The position numbers and the translations under genes were made by a program. This document shows, piece by piece, positions 37,354 to 45,933 of a stretch of 64,000 bases of DNA. Source of the DNA: Comamonas serinivorans (GTDB taxonomy: Bacteria; Pseudomonadota; Gammaproteobacteria; Burkholderiales; Burkholderiaceae_C). Positions within the stretch are counted from its first letter, which is position 1. Each line of letters opens with the position of its first letter. The notes beneath the pieces were generated by a model. It made no database searches and was not told where the DNA came from. It saw nothing but the letters and a program-made list of their open reading frames with translations. The stretch lies in assembly GCF_002158865.1 (NCBI RefSeq), contig NZ_CP021455.1, forward strand, positions 3,844,001 through 3,908,000. The letters run 5' to 3'.

Positions 37354-39303
37354 TCAGCCGTTGACGGCCTGCGCGCCAGCGCGCACGCCGCGCTGGAAGG
37401 GCATGATGAGCACGTCGAGCTTCTCCTGCAGGCGGTCCAGCAGCTGGTCCTGCTCGCCCAGGTCCTCGATGCGCTCGCTCAGGCCGCTGGCGGCCTGCTG
37501 GATGCGCGCAATCGCCTCGACCCGCTGGCGGTGGTGGCGGCGGCGCTCGCGCAGCTGGGCATCGAGCTGGGCCGAGGCCGACTTGTTCCAGAGCTCCATT
37601 TCGGCCAACGCGGTTTCGCAGATGGAGCGCACGCGGGCATGCAGGGCGCGCACCAGGCGGTCGGTGAATTCGGGGCTGACCAGCCGCAGCAGGTTGCTGG
37701 TCCCCAGGTACTGCAGGTGCGTGCGCTCGACCACGTCCAGGTCCCGCACGAACCGCGTCATGTCGGGCGTGGGCGCCACCTGCAGCGAAAAGCCGTAGTC
37801 GGCGTTGAGCTGGCGGAAGGTGGTCGTGAGCATGGTCTGGATCTCGTCCTCGAGCGCCTGCACCTTGAGCAGCACGTTGCGCAGGCGGTCGAAGGTGCCG
37901 GCGTAGGCCGCCTTCAGGCCGAACTTGATGCCGGGCTGGCGCAGCTTGGCGTTGAGCTCGGCCATCTCGCGCTTGAGCGCCGAATTGCCCAGCAGCTCGA
38001 ACACGTCCTTGAGCAGGCGCAGGTGCACCGAGCGCACCGCGTTCAGGCGCGCGCCGCTCTGGTCGAACTCGGCCTGCTCGCGCTCGACCCGCAGGCGCAG
38101 CTGTTGCACCACGGTGCCGTTCTTGCCGCGCAGGCCCTTGAGCTCGAGCAGCTGTTCGGCCAGCTCGCGGCGCCGGAAGGCCAGGATGCGCTCGGTCTCT
38201 TGCCGCAACTGCGCGATGCCGGTCTGCACGGCCGCCATCAGCACCTGCTGGCGCTCGCCGATCAGGCGCTGTCCCAGCAGGTCTTCCAGCACGGGCAGGC
38301 GGCTGTCCTGCAACAAGCGCTCGTCCCCGTTCACCTTGGCCAGCAGCGCTTTCTGGGCCGACACGGCGATCACCTGCGCGGGCTGCAGCTGCAGCAGCTC
38401 GGCGGTCTTGGCGCACTGGCTGTCCAGCTGGGCCTGGGTCTGCTCGGGCGTGGACAGGCCATCCCACAGGGTGTCGATCTTGTTGAGCACGGCATAGCGC
38501 GTGGCGACGCCGGGCGCCCCGGTGCCGGCGAGGTGCTCGCGCCAGATGGCCAGGTCGGACCGGGTGACGCCCGCGTCGGCGGCCAGGATGAAGACCACGG
38601 CCTGTGCCTGAGGGATCAGGCTCACCGTCAGCTCGGGCTCGGCGCCGATGGCGTTCAGCCCCGGCGTGTCCAGGATGACCAGGCCGGCCTTGAGCAAGGG
38701 GTGATCCAGGTTGATCAGCGCGTGGCGCCACTTGGGCACCTCGACGCGGCCATCGGCACCCACGGGCAGGTTGTCCTCCGGGACGTCATCGCTCCAGAAG
38801 CCCAGTGCGCGCGCCTGGTCCAGGTCCACGCGGATGGTGTCCGCCACGCGCGCCATGGTCTGCGCCAGCTGCTCGGGGTCGCCCACATCGAGGTCGAGGT
38901 GCTGCCAGCGTTCGGGCGCCAGGCGCCACTCGCTCAGGGGCTGGGGCTGCAGCCGCGTCTCGATGGGCAGCAGCCGCAGGCACGGCGCCAGGCGCGCCTC
39001 GAAGCCCAGCTCGGTCGGGCACATGGTGGTGCGTCCCGCCGTGGCCGGCATGATGCGGCGGCCATAGCCGGCAAAGAAGATGGCGTTGATGAGCTCGGAC
39101 TTGCCGCGCGAGAACTCGGCCACGAAGGCCACCATGACTTTGTCGGCCTGGGCCTTGAGCTCGAGGTCGCGCAGGCGCTCGTCGAACGCGGGGTCGAGGA
39201 GGTCGTGGTCCTGCATCCAGCGGCGCAGCTCGCGCAGCTGCCCACCCAGGCGCTCGCGCCACTGCCCAAACTGGCCAAACTGTTGATTGAAGGACGAGGA
39301 CAC
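37354..39303 (-). CDS. Dynamin-like GTPase
   Basis: Large GTPase of 649 residues. G1 is AEFSRGKSELINAIF (the P-loop Gly-x4-GKS has Ala at the first position), a G2-like TTMCPTEL segment, G3 LVILDTPGL, G4 LNKIDTLWDG. The remaining 400 residues are mainly helical, with coiled-coil character around 350-430 and 570-640, and no clear transmembrane paddle. Bacterial dynamin-like proteins remodel or protect membranes; this one stands alone, without the tandem partner seen in some systems. Start set at a GTG with CAGGAG 6-7 bp upstream; a GTG 17 codons earlier is the alternative. Confidence 0.8.
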   Translation of the reverse strand: MSSSFNQQFGQFGQWRERLGGQLRELRRWMQDHDLLDPAFDERLRDLELKAQADKVMVAFVAEFSRGKSELINAIFFAGYGRRIMPATAGRTTMCPTELGFEARLAPCLRLLPIETRLQPQPLSEWRLAPERWQHLDLDVGDPEQLAQTMARVADTIRVDLDQARALGFWSDDVPEDNLPVGADGRVEVPKWRHALINLDHPLLKAGLVILDTPGLNAIGAEPELTVSLIPQAQAVVFILAADAGVTRSDLAIWREHLAGTGAPGVATRYAVLNKIDTLWDGLSTPEQTQAQLDSQCAKTAELLQLQPAQVIAVSAQKALLAKVNGDERLLQDSRLPVLEDLLGQRLIGERQQVLMAAVQTGIAQLRQETERILAFRRRELAEQLLELKGLRGKNGTVVQQLRLRVEREQAEFDQSGARLNAVRSVHLRLLKDVFELLGNSALKREMAELNAKLRQPGIKFGLKAAYAGTFDRLRNVLLKVQALEDEIQTMLTTTFRQLNADYGFSLQVAPTPDMTRFVRDLDVVERTHLQYLGTSNLLRLVSPEFTDRLVRALHARVRSICETALAEMELWNKSASAQLDAQLRERRRHHRQRVEAIARIQQAASGLSERIEDLGEQDQLLDRLQEKLDVLIMPFQRGVRAGAQAVNG

Positions 39304-39706
39304 GCGCGACTCCTGAAGGGATCGAACGATATTACACCGTGAAACACTTGCCACGTCGACAGCAAGTGTCTGTCAGCATTGAACAATCCCGGCGGGCTGT
39401 TTGGCCGGGTGTTTGCGTGAACGACATCACGGTGCCGCACCGCCAGCCGCCGCCCTGCTTCGCCTCCAGGCCGACGACGAACGGGGCCGCGAGTGGGCAT
39501 CGCGACGGAACCGAGCCGGCCTGCCGTGGTGGCCGCTGCAGCCTTTGCGGCGGTGCCGGTCCGGCCGCTGTGCGTCGTCCCGGTGCGATGCAGGGCTGAC
39601 CTGCCGCTCAGCACGGCAAGCGGTGCGGTCACCAACGATCAACCCCCTCATCTCCATGGGTATCCATCTGTCGCCGATGTTTTTTCATCGGCAATCACCC
39701 ATACCC
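39304..39706. other. Intergenic region between dynamin-like gene and mutM
   Basis: 403 bp upstream of the dynamin-like gene; only palindromic copy 12 is recognised, running into the mutM stop codon. Confidence 0.45.
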
Positions 39707-39707
39707 C
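39658..39707. repeat. Dispersed palindromic element, copy 12
   Basis: GGGTATCC and CATACCCC ends; inner GCCGATG/CATCGGC perfect 7-bp arms around a T run. Its last base is part of the mutM stop codon. Confidence 0.85.
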
Positions 39708-40516
39708 TACTTCTGGCACCGCAGACAGTAAAAACTCGAGCGCTGTCCCTGACGGATCATGCGCACGGCCTGGCCGCAGACGCGGCAGGGCTCGCCGGCG
39801 CGTCCGTAGACGTGGGCCTCGTGCTGGTAGTGGCCATTGACGCCCTCCGGGCTCTGGAAGTCGCGCAGGCTGGAGCCGCCCTCGCGCACCGCACGCGCCA
39901 GCACCTCGACGATGGCCGCGTGCAGGCGCACCACCTCGCGCGGTTTGAGGGTGTTGGCCGCCCGTGTAGGCCGGATGCGGGCCAGGAACAGCGCCTCCGA
40001 CGCGTAGATGTTGCCCACCCCCACGACGATGTCCCCCGCCAACAGCACCTGCTTGATGGGCGCGCGCCGCGCGGCCACGCCCTGCTGCAGGTGGGCCACG
40101 GTGAAGGCCTCGGAGAACGGCTCCACGCCCAGGCGGCCCAGCAGTTTGCGGGCCTCGGCCGCCTCCTCGCCGGCGGCCCAGACCACGGCGCCAAAGCGGC
40201 GCGGGTCGTGCAGGCGCAGCAGGCCCACGTCGGTGAACACGTCGACGTGATCGTGCTTGCCCGGCGGCAGGGCCGCATCGACCAGGGCCAGCCGGCCCGA
40301 CATGCCCAGGTGCACCAGCAGCACGCCCTCGTCCAGCCTCAGCAGCAGATACTTGCCGCGCCGTGCCACCTCGGTGATGGTGCGGCCGACCAGGTGCTCG
40401 GGGGCCACCCCCAGCGGCCAGCGCAAGGCCGCCCCCAGGCGCACCCGCTGCACCTGCGCGCCCGCGAGCTTTTGCAGGCTTTGTCGGGTGACTTCGACTT
40501 CGGGCAGTTCCGGCAT
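39707..40516 (-). CDS. mutM: Formamidopyrimidine-DNA glycosylase (Fpg/MutM)
   Basis: Excises 8-oxoguanine and formamidopyrimidines with AP-lyase activity. 269 residues. N-terminus MPELPEVEV supplies the catalytic Pro and Glu; conserved Lys in LPPGKHDHV; VGVGNIYASEALF is the H2TH region; the C-terminal zinc finger is C-x2-C-x16-C-x2-C (CRVCG ... YCLRC). Divergent from the TPR gene with 48 bp between starts. With mutY in the same window both arms of the GO repair system are represented. Confidence 0.96.
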   Translation of the reverse strand: MPELPEVEVTRQSLQKLAGAQVQRVRLGAALRWPLGVAPEHLVGRTITEVARRGKYLLLRLDEGVLLVHLGMSGRLALVDAALPPGKHDHVDVFTDVGLLRLHDPRRFGAVVWAAGEEAAEARKLLGRLGVEPFSEAFTVAHLQQGVAARRAPIKQVLLAGDIVVGVGNIYASEALFLARIRPTRAANTLKPREVVRLHAAIVEVLARAVREGGSSLRDFQSPEGVNGHYQHEAHVYGRAGEPCRVCGQAVRMIRQGQRSSFYCLRCQK

Positions 40517-40564
40517 TGAGATCAGGCGGGGTGGGTGAATGGACTCATAAACTATCATGAAGCG

Positions 40565-42340
40565 ATGAAGCCCTTCTCCCGCCATTCGATCGCTTTGGCC
40601 ACGGTTCTCGCGCTGACCGCCGCCCTGTCCGCCCACGCAGCGCCCGGGCGGACCGACAACGATCTGGCCAAGGCGCGCGCCCAGGCCGTCGCCGCGCAGG
40701 AACGCATGGGCTTGCTGGACGCCAAGCTGTTCTACGAGGTGCTGGTGGGCGAAATGAGCGCGCAGCGCGGCGACCTGCCCAACGCCTACGCCCTGCTGCT
40801 CGATGCCGCCCAGCGCACCCGCCACCCCGACCTGTTCGGCCGCGCAGCGGGCGTGGCCATGGCGGCGCGCGATGGACAGGCCGCGCTGGTCGCCGTGCAG
40901 GCCTGGCGCAAGGTGGAGCCCGATTCGCGCGATGCGGCCCGGCTGGAGCTGCAGGTGCTGGCCGGCATGAACCGGCTGGGCGACATGGTGCCCGCGATCC
41001 GCGACACCATCGCCACCTCGCCGCAGGCCGAGAAAACCGCCGTGATCCTGGCCCTGCCCGTGCTGTTCGCGCGCAGCACCGACAAATCCGAAGCGCTGAC
41101 GGTCATCGACCAGGCCCTGGGGCCGTCGCTGGCCGACCCAGCGACCCGCAGCCCGGCCTGGGTCAGCAAGGGCCGCCTGCGCCTGATGGCCGGTGACGCC
41201 CCCGGCGCCATGGCTGCGATCCGCGAAGCACAGCAAGCCGACCCCGCCTTTGACGCCGTGCCCATCCTGGCCCTGGAACTGATCGGCGATCAGCCCGATG
41301 CCGAGGCCGTGGTGCGCGACTACCTGGCCCGCACGCCTGCCCCGGCCGCGGTGCCCGTGCGCCTGGCCTATGCCAAGACGCTGATGGACCTCAAGCGCGT
41401 GAGCGATGCGCAAACCCAACTGGAACAGGCCGTGCGCGACGACCCCAAGTTCGCCGACGGCTGGCTGCTGCTGGGCGAAACCCAGCTGATGCGCAAGCAG
41501 TTCGGGTCCGCCGAGCGGTCGCTGCAGGCCTACTTGCAAAACGCCAACCAGGCTGGCCCCGCCGGGGGAACGCCGCGCGGCATCAACGCCGCCGCGCTGA
41601 GCCTGGCCGACCTGGCCCTGCGCGCCAACCGCCCCGACGATGCCCGCAAAGCCCTCACCCTGGTGCAGGACGCCGATGCCACCGTGGGCCAGCAATTGCG
41701 CCACGCCAAGCTGCTGGCCGACCTGGGCGACGAACAGGCCGGCGCGGCCCTGCTGTCGCGCCTGCCCGATGGCTCGGCCGAAGAGCGCAAACAAAAGGTG
41801 ATGGCCACGGCCCAGTTCCTGCGCGAAACCCAGCATGCCGACCGGGCCTACGCCCTGTTGCAGCAGCTGCTCACCCAGCAGCCCGACGACACCGACCTGC
41901 TCTACGACACCGCGCTGGCGGCCGAGAAAGCCGGCGACCTGGCCGCCATGGAGCGCCACCTGCGGCAGATCATTGCGCTGGAACCCCAGAACTACAACGC
42001 CTACAACGCGCTCGGCTACTCCATGGTCGACCGCAATGTGCAGCTGAGCGAGGCGCGCACGCTGCTGACCAAGGCGCTGGAGCTTTCGCCCGACAGCCCG
42101 CACATCCAGGACAGCATGGGCTGGCTGGAATTCCGCCAGGGCAACCTCGATGCAGCCCTCAAGCTGCTCGAACAGGCCTATGCCGAATTCCCCGATGCGG
42201 AAGTGGCCGCCCACCTGGGCGAGGTGCTGTGGGCCCGCGGCGACCGGGCGCGCGCCCAGACCGTGTGGCAAGCGGCTCAGGAAGCCGATCCCCAGAACCA
42301 GACCTTGCGCGAGACCTTGCAGCGTCTTCGTCCTCAATGA
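40565..42340 (+). CDS. Periplasmic tetratricopeptide-repeat protein
   Basis: 591 residues. Signal peptide (SIALATVLALTAALSAHA) then TPR-type helical repeats over almost the whole length; the clearest are near the C-terminus (NYNAYNALGYSMVDRNVQLSEA, SPHIQDSMGWLEFRQGNLDAAL). This protein type is conserved next to lolB-ispE in Burkholderiales, and context suggests a role in outer-membrane lipoprotein or envelope biogenesis, but no direct function is known to me. Start chosen at MKPFSRHSIAL, which gives a proper signal peptide; lolB follows after 65 bp. Confidence 0.82.
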   Translation: MKPFSRHSIALATVLALTAALSAHAAPGRTDNDLAKARAQAVAAQERMGLLDAKLFYEVLVGEMSAQRGDLPNAYALLLDAAQRTRHPDLFGRAAGVAMAARDGQAALVAVQAWRKVEPDSRDAARLELQVLAGMNRLGDMVPAIRDTIATSPQAEKTAVILALPVLFARSTDKSEALTVIDQALGPSLADPATRSPAWVSKGRLRLMAGDAPGAMAAIREAQQADPAFDAVPILALELIGDQPDAEAVVRDYLARTPAPAAVPVRLAYAKTLMDLKRVSDAQTQLEQAVRDDPKFADGWLLLGETQLMRKQFGSAERSLQAYLQNANQAGPAGGTPRGINAAALSLADLALRANRPDDARKALTLVQDADATVGQQLRHAKLLADLGDEQAGAALLSRLPDGSAEERKQKVMATAQFLRETQHADRAYALLQQLLTQQPDDTDLLYDTALAAEKAGDLAAMERHLRQIIALEPQNYNAYNALGYSMVDRNVQLSEARTLLTKALELSPDSPHIQDSMGWLEFRQGNLDAALKLLEQAYAEFPDAEVAAHLGEVLWARGDRARAQTVWQAAQEADPQNQTLRETLQRLRPQ

Positions 42341-42343
42341 AGT

Positions 42344-42394
42344 CAGTATCCACAGCTTTCCGTTGATTCAATATCGCCAGATCGGCCATACCCC
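42344..42394. repeat. Dispersed palindromic element, copy 13
   Basis: CAGTATCCACAGCTTTCCGTT start and GATCGGCCATACCCC end. Fits exactly in the TPR-lolB gap, beginning 3 bp after the TPR stop and ending 11 bp before the lolB ATG, where no Shine-Dalgarno is visible. Confidence 0.7.
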
Positions 42395-42405
42395 ATCCAC
42401 AACGC

Positions 42406-43011
42406 ATGCCCTTTGACCGCCCGGCAACGTTGCCCTCCCGCCCTGCAACCATCCGTGTCCCAGCCCGGCCCGCCCGCCTGACGCAACAGCCGCAGCATGC
42501 AGCCCCCCGCCCGGGCCATGCCTGGCGCGCGGCCGCACTGGCGGTCTGCGCCGCGCTGCTGACCGCCTGTGCCAGCGCGCCGCCAGCGGCCCCCAGCGCC
42601 GGCAGCGCGCTCGCCACCGCGTCGCGCTGGCAGGGCCGCCTGGCCATGACGGTGGACAGCCAGCCCCCCGAGCGCCTGGCGGCCTCGTTCACGCTGGAAG
42701 GCAACGCCGAGCAAGGCGCCCTGGCGCTGTTCACCCCCCTGGGCAGCACCGTGGCCCAGGCGCAATGGCGCCCACAGGGCGCCACGCTCACCCAAGGCGG
42801 ACAGGTGCGGGAATTCGCCTCGCTGGATGAGCTGCTGACGCACTTCGCATCGGCAGCCCTGCCCGTTCAAGCCCTGTTCAGCTGGCTGCAGGGGCAGCCC
42901 CACGACGCCCCCGGCTGGCAGGTGGACCTGAGCCAGCATGCCTCGGGCCGAATCACAGCAACACGGCAGTATCCATTACCTTCCGTTGACCTGCGTTTGA
43001 TCTTGAACTGA
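42406..43011 (+). CDS. lolB: Outer-membrane lipoprotein receptor LolB
   Basis: Accepts lipoproteins from LolA and inserts them into the outer membrane. 201 residues. Lipobox LLTAC at about residues 52-56 follows a hydrophobic core (RAAALAVCAA), with an unusually long basic N-region of about 40 residues. WQGRLAMTVDSQPPERLAASF, ALALFTPLGSTVAQ and PVQALFSWLQGQ are LolB blocks. The last 15 codons overlap palindromic copy 14, so the C-terminal strand is partly repeat sequence. ispE starts 5 bp after the stop. lolB-ispE is a conserved beta-proteobacterial pair. Confidence 0.88.
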   Translation: MPFDRPATLPSRPATIRVPARPARLTQQPQHAAPRPGHAWRAAALAVCAALLTACASAPPAAPSAGSALATASRWQGRLAMTVDSQPPERLAASFTLEGNAEQGALALFTPLGSTVAQAQWRPQGATLTQGGQVREFASLDELLTHFASAALPVQALFSWLQGQPHDAPGWQVDLSQHASGRITATRQYPLPSVDLRLILN

Positions 43012-43016
43012 TACCC
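42967..43016. repeat. Dispersed palindromic element, copy 14 (overlapping lolB 3' end)
   Basis: CAGTATCCATTACCTTCCGTTGA matches copy 13 at its left half (shown as CAGTATCC and TTCCGTTGA); right end GATACCC touches the ispE ATG. Inner arms are decayed, so identity rests mainly on the two ends. Confidence 0.55.
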
Positions 43017-43868
43017 ATGCACGCACTGTACGACCTGCCGGCGCCGGCCAAGGTCAACCTGTTCCTGCACGTCGTCGGGCGACGTGCCGATGGCTACCAC
43101 CTGCTGCAATCGGCGTTCGCGCTCATCGACTGGTGCGATCGCCTTCACATCGACCGCCGCCCCCAGGGCCTGAGCCGCGAAGACCTGGGGCCCAAACTGC
43201 CCGACGACGACCTGTGCCTGCGCGCTGCGCGCCTGCTGCAGTCGGCCACCGGCTGCACCCAGGGCGCCCACATCCAGATCGACAAGCAGGTGCCGGCCGA
43301 AGCGGGGCTGGGCGGAGGTTCTTCCGACGCCGCCACCTGTCTGCTGGCGCTCAATCGCCTGTGGGGGCTGGGGCTCACCGCCCATGCCCTGGCGCAGCTG
43401 GCCCAGCAACTCGGGGCCGACGTGCCGTTTTTCATCCACGGCCGCAACGCCTGGGTCGAGGGCATTGGCGAGCACATCCAGCCGATCGACCTGCCGCCGA
43501 CGCGCCTGCTGGTCGTCAAACCCGCTCAAGGCCTGGCCACGCAGAAAATTTTTTCTGCCGAAACTTTACGGCGCAACACAAAACGTGCTACAGTCACGGA
43601 CTTCGCTGCTGACCCATTTGGCTTTTTCGAAAAGGGCCGAAACGATTTGCAGCCAGTTGCTCAGGAAATGCTTCCCGAGCTTGGCAAGGTTCTAAATTGG
43701 TATACAATTCAAGGACTTAAGCCCAGAATGACTGGCTCCGGCAGCGCGGTTTTTGCCCTGTTGCAGGACGATGTCAGCATCGAATTGCCGCAAGACACAA
43801 ACTGGCAATTCAGGGTTTGTCAAACGCTCGCTCAACACCCTTTGCTGGGGTGGGCCCAACAGGTCTGA
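43017..43868 (+). CDS. ispE: 4-diphosphocytidyl-2-C-methyl-D-erythritol kinase
   Basis: GHMP kinase of the non-mevalonate isoprenoid pathway. 283 residues. PAPAKVNLFLHVVGRRADGYH with the catalytic Lys, the ATP loop PAEAGLGGGSSDAATCLLAL, Asp in GADVPFFIHGRNAWVEG and the C-terminal MTGSGSAVFALL. The last third (from about 43545) switches to AT-rich codons (AAA, TTT, ATT, CAA) although the protein motifs stay normal, and the low-GC tract continues to the tRNA-Gln gene. No Shine-Dalgarno; translation probably depends on coupling to lolB, 5 bp upstream. Confidence 0.94.
   Translation: MHALYDLPAPAKVNLFLHVVGRRADGYHLLQSAFALIDWCDRLHIDRRPQGLSREDLGPKLPDDDLCLRAARLLQSATGCTQGAHIQIDKQVPAEAGLGGGSSDAATCLLALNRLWGLGLTAHALAQLAQQLGADVPFFIHGRNAWVEGIGEHIQPIDLPPTRLLVVKPAQGLATQKIFSAETLRRNTKRATVTDFAADPFGFFEKGRNDLQPVAQEMLPELGKVLNWYTIQGLKPRMTGSGSAVFALLQDDVSIELPQDTNWQFRVCQTLAQHPLLGWAQQV
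43681..43708 (+). promoter_or_regulatory. Candidate sigma-70 promoter inside ispE, for tRNA-Gln and prs
   Basis: TTGGCA, 16 bp, TACAAT in the AT-rich end of ispE, about 220 bp before the tRNA. It is the best -35/-10 pair I see upstream of the tRNA and prs genes. Confidence 0.4.
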
Positions 43869-43928
43869 GCAGCACCTGACAATCAACCAGATACTGGGGT
43901 TTGCAGCGCCAAGTTGCAGATCCTGTGT

Positions 43929-44005
43929 AGGGGAGTCGCCAAGCTGGTTAAGGCACCGGATTTTGATTCCGGCATGCGAAGGTTCGAATCCTTCCTCCTC
44001 TGCCA
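43929..44005 (+). tRNA. tRNA-Gln (UUG)
   Basis: Full cloverleaf with encoded CCA: acceptor AGGGGAG/CTCCTCT (one G-U), anticodon stem CCGGA/TCCGG with loop TTTTGAT giving anticodon TTG, T-arm GAAGG/CCTTC. Placed between ispE and prs, the usual position in this group. Confidence 0.96.
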
Positions 44006-44062
44006 AATTTTTCGTGCACTTGCACGTGTCACCCCCACTGATTGCTGCGCTGGACGTTTCCC

Positions 44063-45037
44063 ATGACTTCCAATACTCCCGTTGACTTCATGTTGTTCAC
44101 GGGCAATGCCAACCCGGCGCTTGCTGAAGAAATCGCACACAACCTGGGCATCTCGCTCGGCGCCGCCGATGTCGGCCGCTTCTCCGATGGCGAAGTCACG
44201 GTCGAGATCAAGCAGAACGTTCGCGCCCGCGACGTGTTCGTGATCCAGCCCACCTGCGCCCCCACCAACGAGAACCTCATGGAGCTTCTCATCATGGTGG
44301 ACGCCCTGCGCCGGGCCTCGGCCGAACGCATCACCGCCGTGATCCCCTACTACGGCTACGCCCGCCAGGATCGCCGTCCGCGCTCCAGCCGCGTGCCGAT
44401 TTCGGCCAAGGTGGTGGCCAACATGCTGCAGACCTGCGGCGTGGCGCGTGTGCTGACCATGGACCTGCATGCCGACCAGATCCAGGGCTTCTTCAACATC
44501 CCCGTCGACAACATCTATGCCTCGCCGGTGCTGCTGAGCGACCTGCGCCAGAAGAACTACGAAGACCTGATCGTGGTGAGCCCCGATGTCGGCGGCGTGG
44601 TGCGTGCCCGCGCCCTGGCCAAGCAGCTGCATTGCGACCTCGCCATCATCGACAAGCGTCGCCCCAAGGCCAATGTGTCCGAGGTGATGAACGTCATCGG
44701 CGACATCGAGGGCCGCAACTGCGTGGTCATGGACGACATGATCGACACGGCCGGCACGCTGGTGAAGGCCGCCGAGGTGCTCAAGGAGCGCGGCGCCAAG
44801 AGCGTGCACGCCTATTGCACCCACCCCATCTTCTCGGGCCCTGCCATCGACCGCATCGCCGGTGGCGCCGCGCTCGACGAAGTCGTGGTCACGAACACCA
44901 TTCCCCTGTCTTACGCGGCCAAGGCCTGCGGCAAGATCCGCCAACTGTCGGTGGCACCGCTGATCGCCGAGACGATCACGCGCATCATCAAGGGGGAATC
45001 GGTCATGAGTTTGTTCCAGGAGCACGACGCGTCCTGA
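44063..45037 (+). CDS. prs: Ribose-phosphate pyrophosphokinase (PRPP synthetase)
   Basis: Makes PRPP, the co-substrate of pncB and nadC in this window. 324 residues. Family features: FTGNANPALAEEIAHNLG, FSDGEVTVEIKQNVRARDVF, RQDRRPRSSRVPISAKVVAN, the Asp/His metal site DLHADQIQGFF, the PRPP loop VVMDDMIDTAGTL and GPAIDRI. The ATG at 44063 gives the normal N-terminus. Confidence 0.97.
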   Translation: MTSNTPVDFMLFTGNANPALAEEIAHNLGISLGAADVGRFSDGEVTVEIKQNVRARDVFVIQPTCAPTNENLMELLIMVDALRRASAERITAVIPYYGYARQDRRPRSSRVPISAKVVANMLQTCGVARVLTMDLHADQIQGFFNIPVDNIYASPVLLSDLRQKNYEDLIVVSPDVGGVVRARALAKQLHCDLAIIDKRRPKANVSEVMNVIGDIEGRNCVVMDDMIDTAGTLVKAAEVLKERGAKSVHAYCTHPIFSGPAIDRIAGGAALDEVVVTNTIPLSYAAKACGKIRQLSVAPLIAETITRIIKGESVMSLFQEHDAS

Positions 45038-45151
45038 TCTGCTGGAACACCAAGCGGCCCGCGCCAGGCCTGCAACGCCGTTGCAGCAGCCGCGCGGGCT
45101 TTTCACAAATCGAGGGCTGCTGGTCGCGGTCGCCCTCTTCCGGAGTCCGTC

Positions 45152-45754
45152 ATGAAATTCGTCGCTTTTGAGCGCAGCACGCAAGGTACGGGTGCGAGCC
45201 GCCGCCTGCGTAACGCCGGCAAGGTGCCTGGCGTGGTGTATGCCACCGCCGATGCCCCCGCCCAACTGATCGAGCTGGACCACAACGCCCTGTGGTTCGC
45301 CCTGAAGAAGGAAGCCTTCCACGCCTCGCTGCTGGACATGGAACTGGGCGGCGTGTCGTCCAAGGTGCTGCTGCGCGACGTGCAGTACCACCCCTACCGC
45401 CAGCAAGTGCTGCACATCGACTTCCAGCGCGTGGCCGCTGACCAGAAGATCACCATCAAGGTGCCGCTGCACTTCGAAGGCGAAGCCGAATCGCCGGCCG
45501 TGAAGACCGACAAGTGCCTGATCACGCACCAGGCCAACGAAGTCGAAGTCGTCTGCCTGGCCAGCGCCCTGCCCGAGCACATCACGGTTGACCTGAGCAA
45601 GCTGACCAAGGGTCAGACCCTGCACTTCAGCGACATCGTGCTGCCCCAAGGCGTGGAACTGCGCGCCGGCCTGGCCGAGAACTCGCTCGTGCTGGCCACA
45701 CCCCCCAAGGGCGGCAGCGACGAAGCACCCGCTGCCGAAGCCGACAAGGCCTGA
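45152..45754 (+). CDS. rplY: 50S ribosomal protein L25/general stress protein Ctc
   Basis: 5S-rRNA-binding ribosomal protein, long Ctc/TL5-type form of 200 residues with the extra C-terminal beta domain (SKVLLRDVQYHPYRQQVLHIDF, VDLSKLTKGQTLHFSDIVLP) and an acidic Ala/Glu tail. N-terminal FERSTQGTGASRRLRNAGKVPGVVY is the L25 core. Start preceded by GGAG. A strong intrinsic terminator lies 50 bp downstream. The order prs-rplY-pth is widespread. Confidence 0.95.
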   Translation: MKFVAFERSTQGTGASRRLRNAGKVPGVVYATADAPAQLIELDHNALWFALKKEAFHASLLDMELGGVSSKVLLRDVQYHPYRQQVLHIDFQRVAADQKITIKVPLHFEGEAESPAVKTDKCLITHQANEVEVVCLASALPEHITVDLSKLTKGQTLHFSDIVLPQGVELRAGLAENSLVLATPPKGGSDEAPAAEADKA

Positions 45755-45801
45755 GGCCTGCTGCCCCTCGTTGCCGCGGCCAACGCCGCGGCACGTGCCC
45801 G

Positions 45802-45825
45802 AAAGCCCGCGTCAGCGGGCTTTTT
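45802..45825 (+). terminator. Intrinsic terminator after rplY
   Basis: AAGCCCGC, loop GTCA, GCGGGCTTTTT: 8-bp GC stem followed by T residues, 48 bp after the rplY stop. Confidence 0.9.
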
Positions 45826-45868
45826 GCTGTCCGCATGCCGCGCATGCTGAAGCGCCCCGCACACTCTC

Positions 45869-45919
45869 CAGTATCATGCCGTTGCCGTCAGATGATGAAC
45901 GGCAACTGTCTGATACCCC
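45869..45919. repeat. Dispersed palindromic element, copy 15
   Basis: CAGTATCA and TGATACCCC ends; inner GTTGCCGT/ACGGCAAC perfect 8-bp arms. Ends 14 bp before the pth start codon. Confidence 0.9.
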
Positions 45920-45933
45920 AGGATGCTTTGCCC

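Noticed and set aside
36988..39342. A 784-codon plus-strand frame over the dynamin-like gene
   Set aside because: Its body is the antisense of the GTPase gene; only its first part (to about 37150) carries real signal, which is the nadA relic.
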